Positions 31,537-33,042 of a stretch of 33,042 bases of DNA are shown here, piece after piece (the stretch's first letter is position 1; every line of letters starts with the position of its first letter). Origin of the DNA: an uncultured Kineosporia sp. (lineage in GTDB: Bacteria > Actinomycetota > Actinomycetes > Actinomycetales > Kineosporiaceae); assembly GCA_937859855.1 (NCBI GenBank), contig CALMAR010000337.1, positions 1-33,042 of the forward strand. Direction: 5' to 3'. Both the position numbers and the translations under genes were made by a program. Below the pieces are notes generated by a model. That model was given only the letters and a program-made list of their open reading frames with translations, ran no database searches and was not told where the DNA came from.

Positions 31537-33042
31537 TCAGGCGGTGTGTTCGGCGAGCAGCAGCTTGTCCAGCGTGATCGGGAACTCGCGGATCCGGATC
31601 CCCGTGGCGGCGAAGACCGCGTTGCCGATGGCCGGCGCGACGCCGCACAGGGCGAGCTCCGCCACGCCCTTGGTGCGCATGGGGTTTGCGACCGGGTCGG
31701 GCTCGTCGAGGAACACCGGCTCCAGGTCGATCACGTCGGCGCTGACCGGCGTCAGATATTCGGCGAGCGATGCGTTGGCGACCCGGCCGAGGGTCGCATC
31801 CCACTCGGTGTCCTCCAGCAGTGCCATCCCCAGACCGCCGACCATGCCGCCGATGCCCTGGCTGCGCACCATGGCGGGGCTCACCACCCGGCCCACGTCG
31901 TAGACGCCGAGGACGCGCGGGACGCGGATCTCGAAGGTGTCGACGTCGATCCGCACCTCCGCGAACACGGCTCCGAAGGAGTACGCCGCGTGCGAGGTCG
32001 CCTCGTCACCCGGCTCCACGGCGGCCTCGGCTGTCAGCCGGTCGAGACCGGCCGCGGCGAGCACGGTCGAGGGGTCGTCGTCAGCGTCGACGCCGTGAAG
32101 CCGGGCGGTCTCCGACAGCCGCTCGCGCAGGTTCCGGCATGCAGCCTGAACGGCGGTACCGACGCTCGCCATGGTCGTCGAGCCGCCGTGCTCCATCGCC
32201 TTCGGGTAGCCGGAGTCGCCGAGCTCGACCGTGACCTGCCCGATCGGCAGGCCCAGGGCGTCGGCCGCGACCTGCGCCGCCATGGTGTAGGTGCCGGCAC
32301 CCATGTCGCTCGAGGCGCAACGCACGACGGCCCGCCCGTCGGGGCGCACCTCCACGGCCGCCTGGGTCGGGTACCGGGGTGAGAGGTTCATCGCCGTGGC
32401 CATGCCGACCCCGGCAAGGCGCCCATCGACCACGGTCGACCGCGGCCGCCGGGCCCGGTCCGCCCAGCCGAACCGGGCGGCGCCCTCGCGATAGCACTCC
32501 CGCAGCCGGTTGCTCGACCAGGGCCGGCCGGAGGAGGGATTCGTCTCGGCGAAGTTCCTCAGCCGCAGCTCGATCGGGTCCATCCCGAGCGCGACGGCCA
32601 GCTCGTCCATCGCCGTCTCCTGAGCCAGTAGGCCGGTCGCATGCCCCGGACCGCGCATCGGTGACGGCGTGTTCGTATGCATCCGCACCAGCCGGTACGT
32701 GGCGCGCCGATTCGGGACCGGGTACGTCGAGAGGGCGGCGTCGAGGGTCGCCTCCGCGAACTCCTCGTACGTCGAGGTCTGCCCGACCGCCTCGTGCACG
32801 TGCGCCAGCAGTCGGCCCTCCCGGTCCGCCCCGAGCACCACGTGCTGCTCGGTGTGCGGCCGGAAGCCGATACCGGTGAACAGTTGCCGCCGGGTCAGCT
32901 CCAGCCGCACGGGCCGGCCGAGGCGGCGCGCGGCCATCGCCGCGAGCACCACGTGCGGCCAGGAGCGCAGACCCGACCCGAAGGCGCCCCCGATGTACGG
33001 ATCGATCACGTGCACGGCGTCCGGCGGCAGACCGAACACCGC
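31537..33042 (-). CDS. Molybdenum hydroxylase large subunit (xanthine dehydrogenase family), C-terminal part
   Basis: The last about 500 residues of the molybdopterin-binding subunit are present; the N-terminus lies beyond the right end. It shows DPYIGGAFGSGLRSWPH (molybdopterin contact), MRGPGHATGLLAQETAMDELA, the SSDMGAGTYTMAAQVAADAL stretch, and near the end KGVAELALCGVAPAIGNAVF, whose Glu fits the catalytic Glu that activates the substrate. These enzymes hydroxylate aldehydes, purines or N-heterocycles with water as the oxygen source. The FAD and 2Fe-2S subunits and maturation factors would be expected upstream, outside the window. First visible gene of the operon. Confidence 0.9.
   Translation of the reverse strand, partial: AVFGLPPDAVHVIDPYIGGAFGSGLRSWPHVVLAAMAARRLGRPVRLELTRRQLFTGIGFRPHTEQHVVLGADREGRLLAHVHEAVGQTSTYEEFAEATLDAALSTYPVPNRRATYRLVRMHTNTPSPMRGPGHATGLLAQETAMDELAVALGMDPIELRLRNFAETNPSSGRPWSSNRLRECYREGAARFGWADRARRPRSTVVDGRLAGVGMATAMNLSPRYPTQAAVEVRPDGRAVVRCASSDMGAGTYTMAAQVAADALGLPIGQVTVELGDSGYPKAMEHGGSTTMASVGTAVQAACRNLRERLSETARLHGVDADDDPSTVLAAAGLDRLTAEAAVEPGDEATSHAAYSFGAVFAEVRIDVDTFEIRVPRVLGVYDVGRVVSPAMVRSQGIGGMVGGLGMALLEDTEWDATLGRVANASLAEYLTPVSADVIDLEPVFLDEPDPVANPMRTKGVAELALCGVAPAIGNAVFAATGIRIREFPITLDKLLLAEHTA

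Overview
The window is chromosomal DNA from a high-GC actinomycete. The signs are strong GC bias at third codon positions, frequent GTG starts, an F420/FMN-type PPOX-fold enzyme, a class F sortase, ECF-type sigma and STAS regulators, and several genes that appear to be read from leaderless transcripts. The gene mix (DUF4142, GlsB/YeaQ, HHE hemerythrin, many MFS pumps) suits a soil actinomycete such as a Nakamurella or Geodermatophilus relative, but the genus cannot be fixed from this sequence alone. I see no rRNA, tRNA, CRISPR array, transposase or phage gene.

Left part (1-5000): a cut-off membrane-anchored protein, a TM-helix-repeat (mechanosensitive-like) channel and a composite ECF sigma factor, all on the minus strand. 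The sigma factor carries a zinc-finger, one membrane span and an OB-like outer domain in a single chain. A decayed stretch follows, then a coupled plus-strand pair: a divergent methylenetetrahydrofolate-reductase-like protein with an N-terminal four-cysteine module, and a SAM methyltransferase.

Middle (5000-15000): hemerythrin, zinc alcohol dehydrogenase, PPOX-fold flavoprotein, an MFS carrier, a DHA2-type drug exporter divergent from its likely TetR repressor with three operator copies between them, a VOC protein, a sugar porter, a STAS protein and an SDR. 15000-20200 holds envelope and stress genes: an alpha/beta hydrolase, a DUF4142 protein followed at once by a class F sortase, several small hypothetical proteins, and a GlsB/YeaQ membrane protein. 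Long gene-poor gaps with short repeats lie between them.

Right part (20200-33042): a RimK-like ATP-grasp ligase, an SLC13/ArsB-type permease, small membrane and ABM-fold proteins, a YczE-type membrane protein, a TetR/quinone-oxidoreductase divergent pair and a MATE pump. The end is a tight minus-strand operon (molybdenum hydroxylase large subunit, cut by the window end; carboxymuconolactone-decarboxylase-like protein; esterase-713-like hydrolase; aldo/keto reductase) that looks like an oxidative catabolic unit.

The most unusual items are the one-chain sigma/zinc-finger/membrane protein, the MTHFR-like protein that lacks expected MTHFR residues and is coupled to a methyltransferase, the DUF4142 protein with a possible QAATG sorting signal next to a sortase, and a 16-base GC-rich motif found three times upstream of plus-strand starts.
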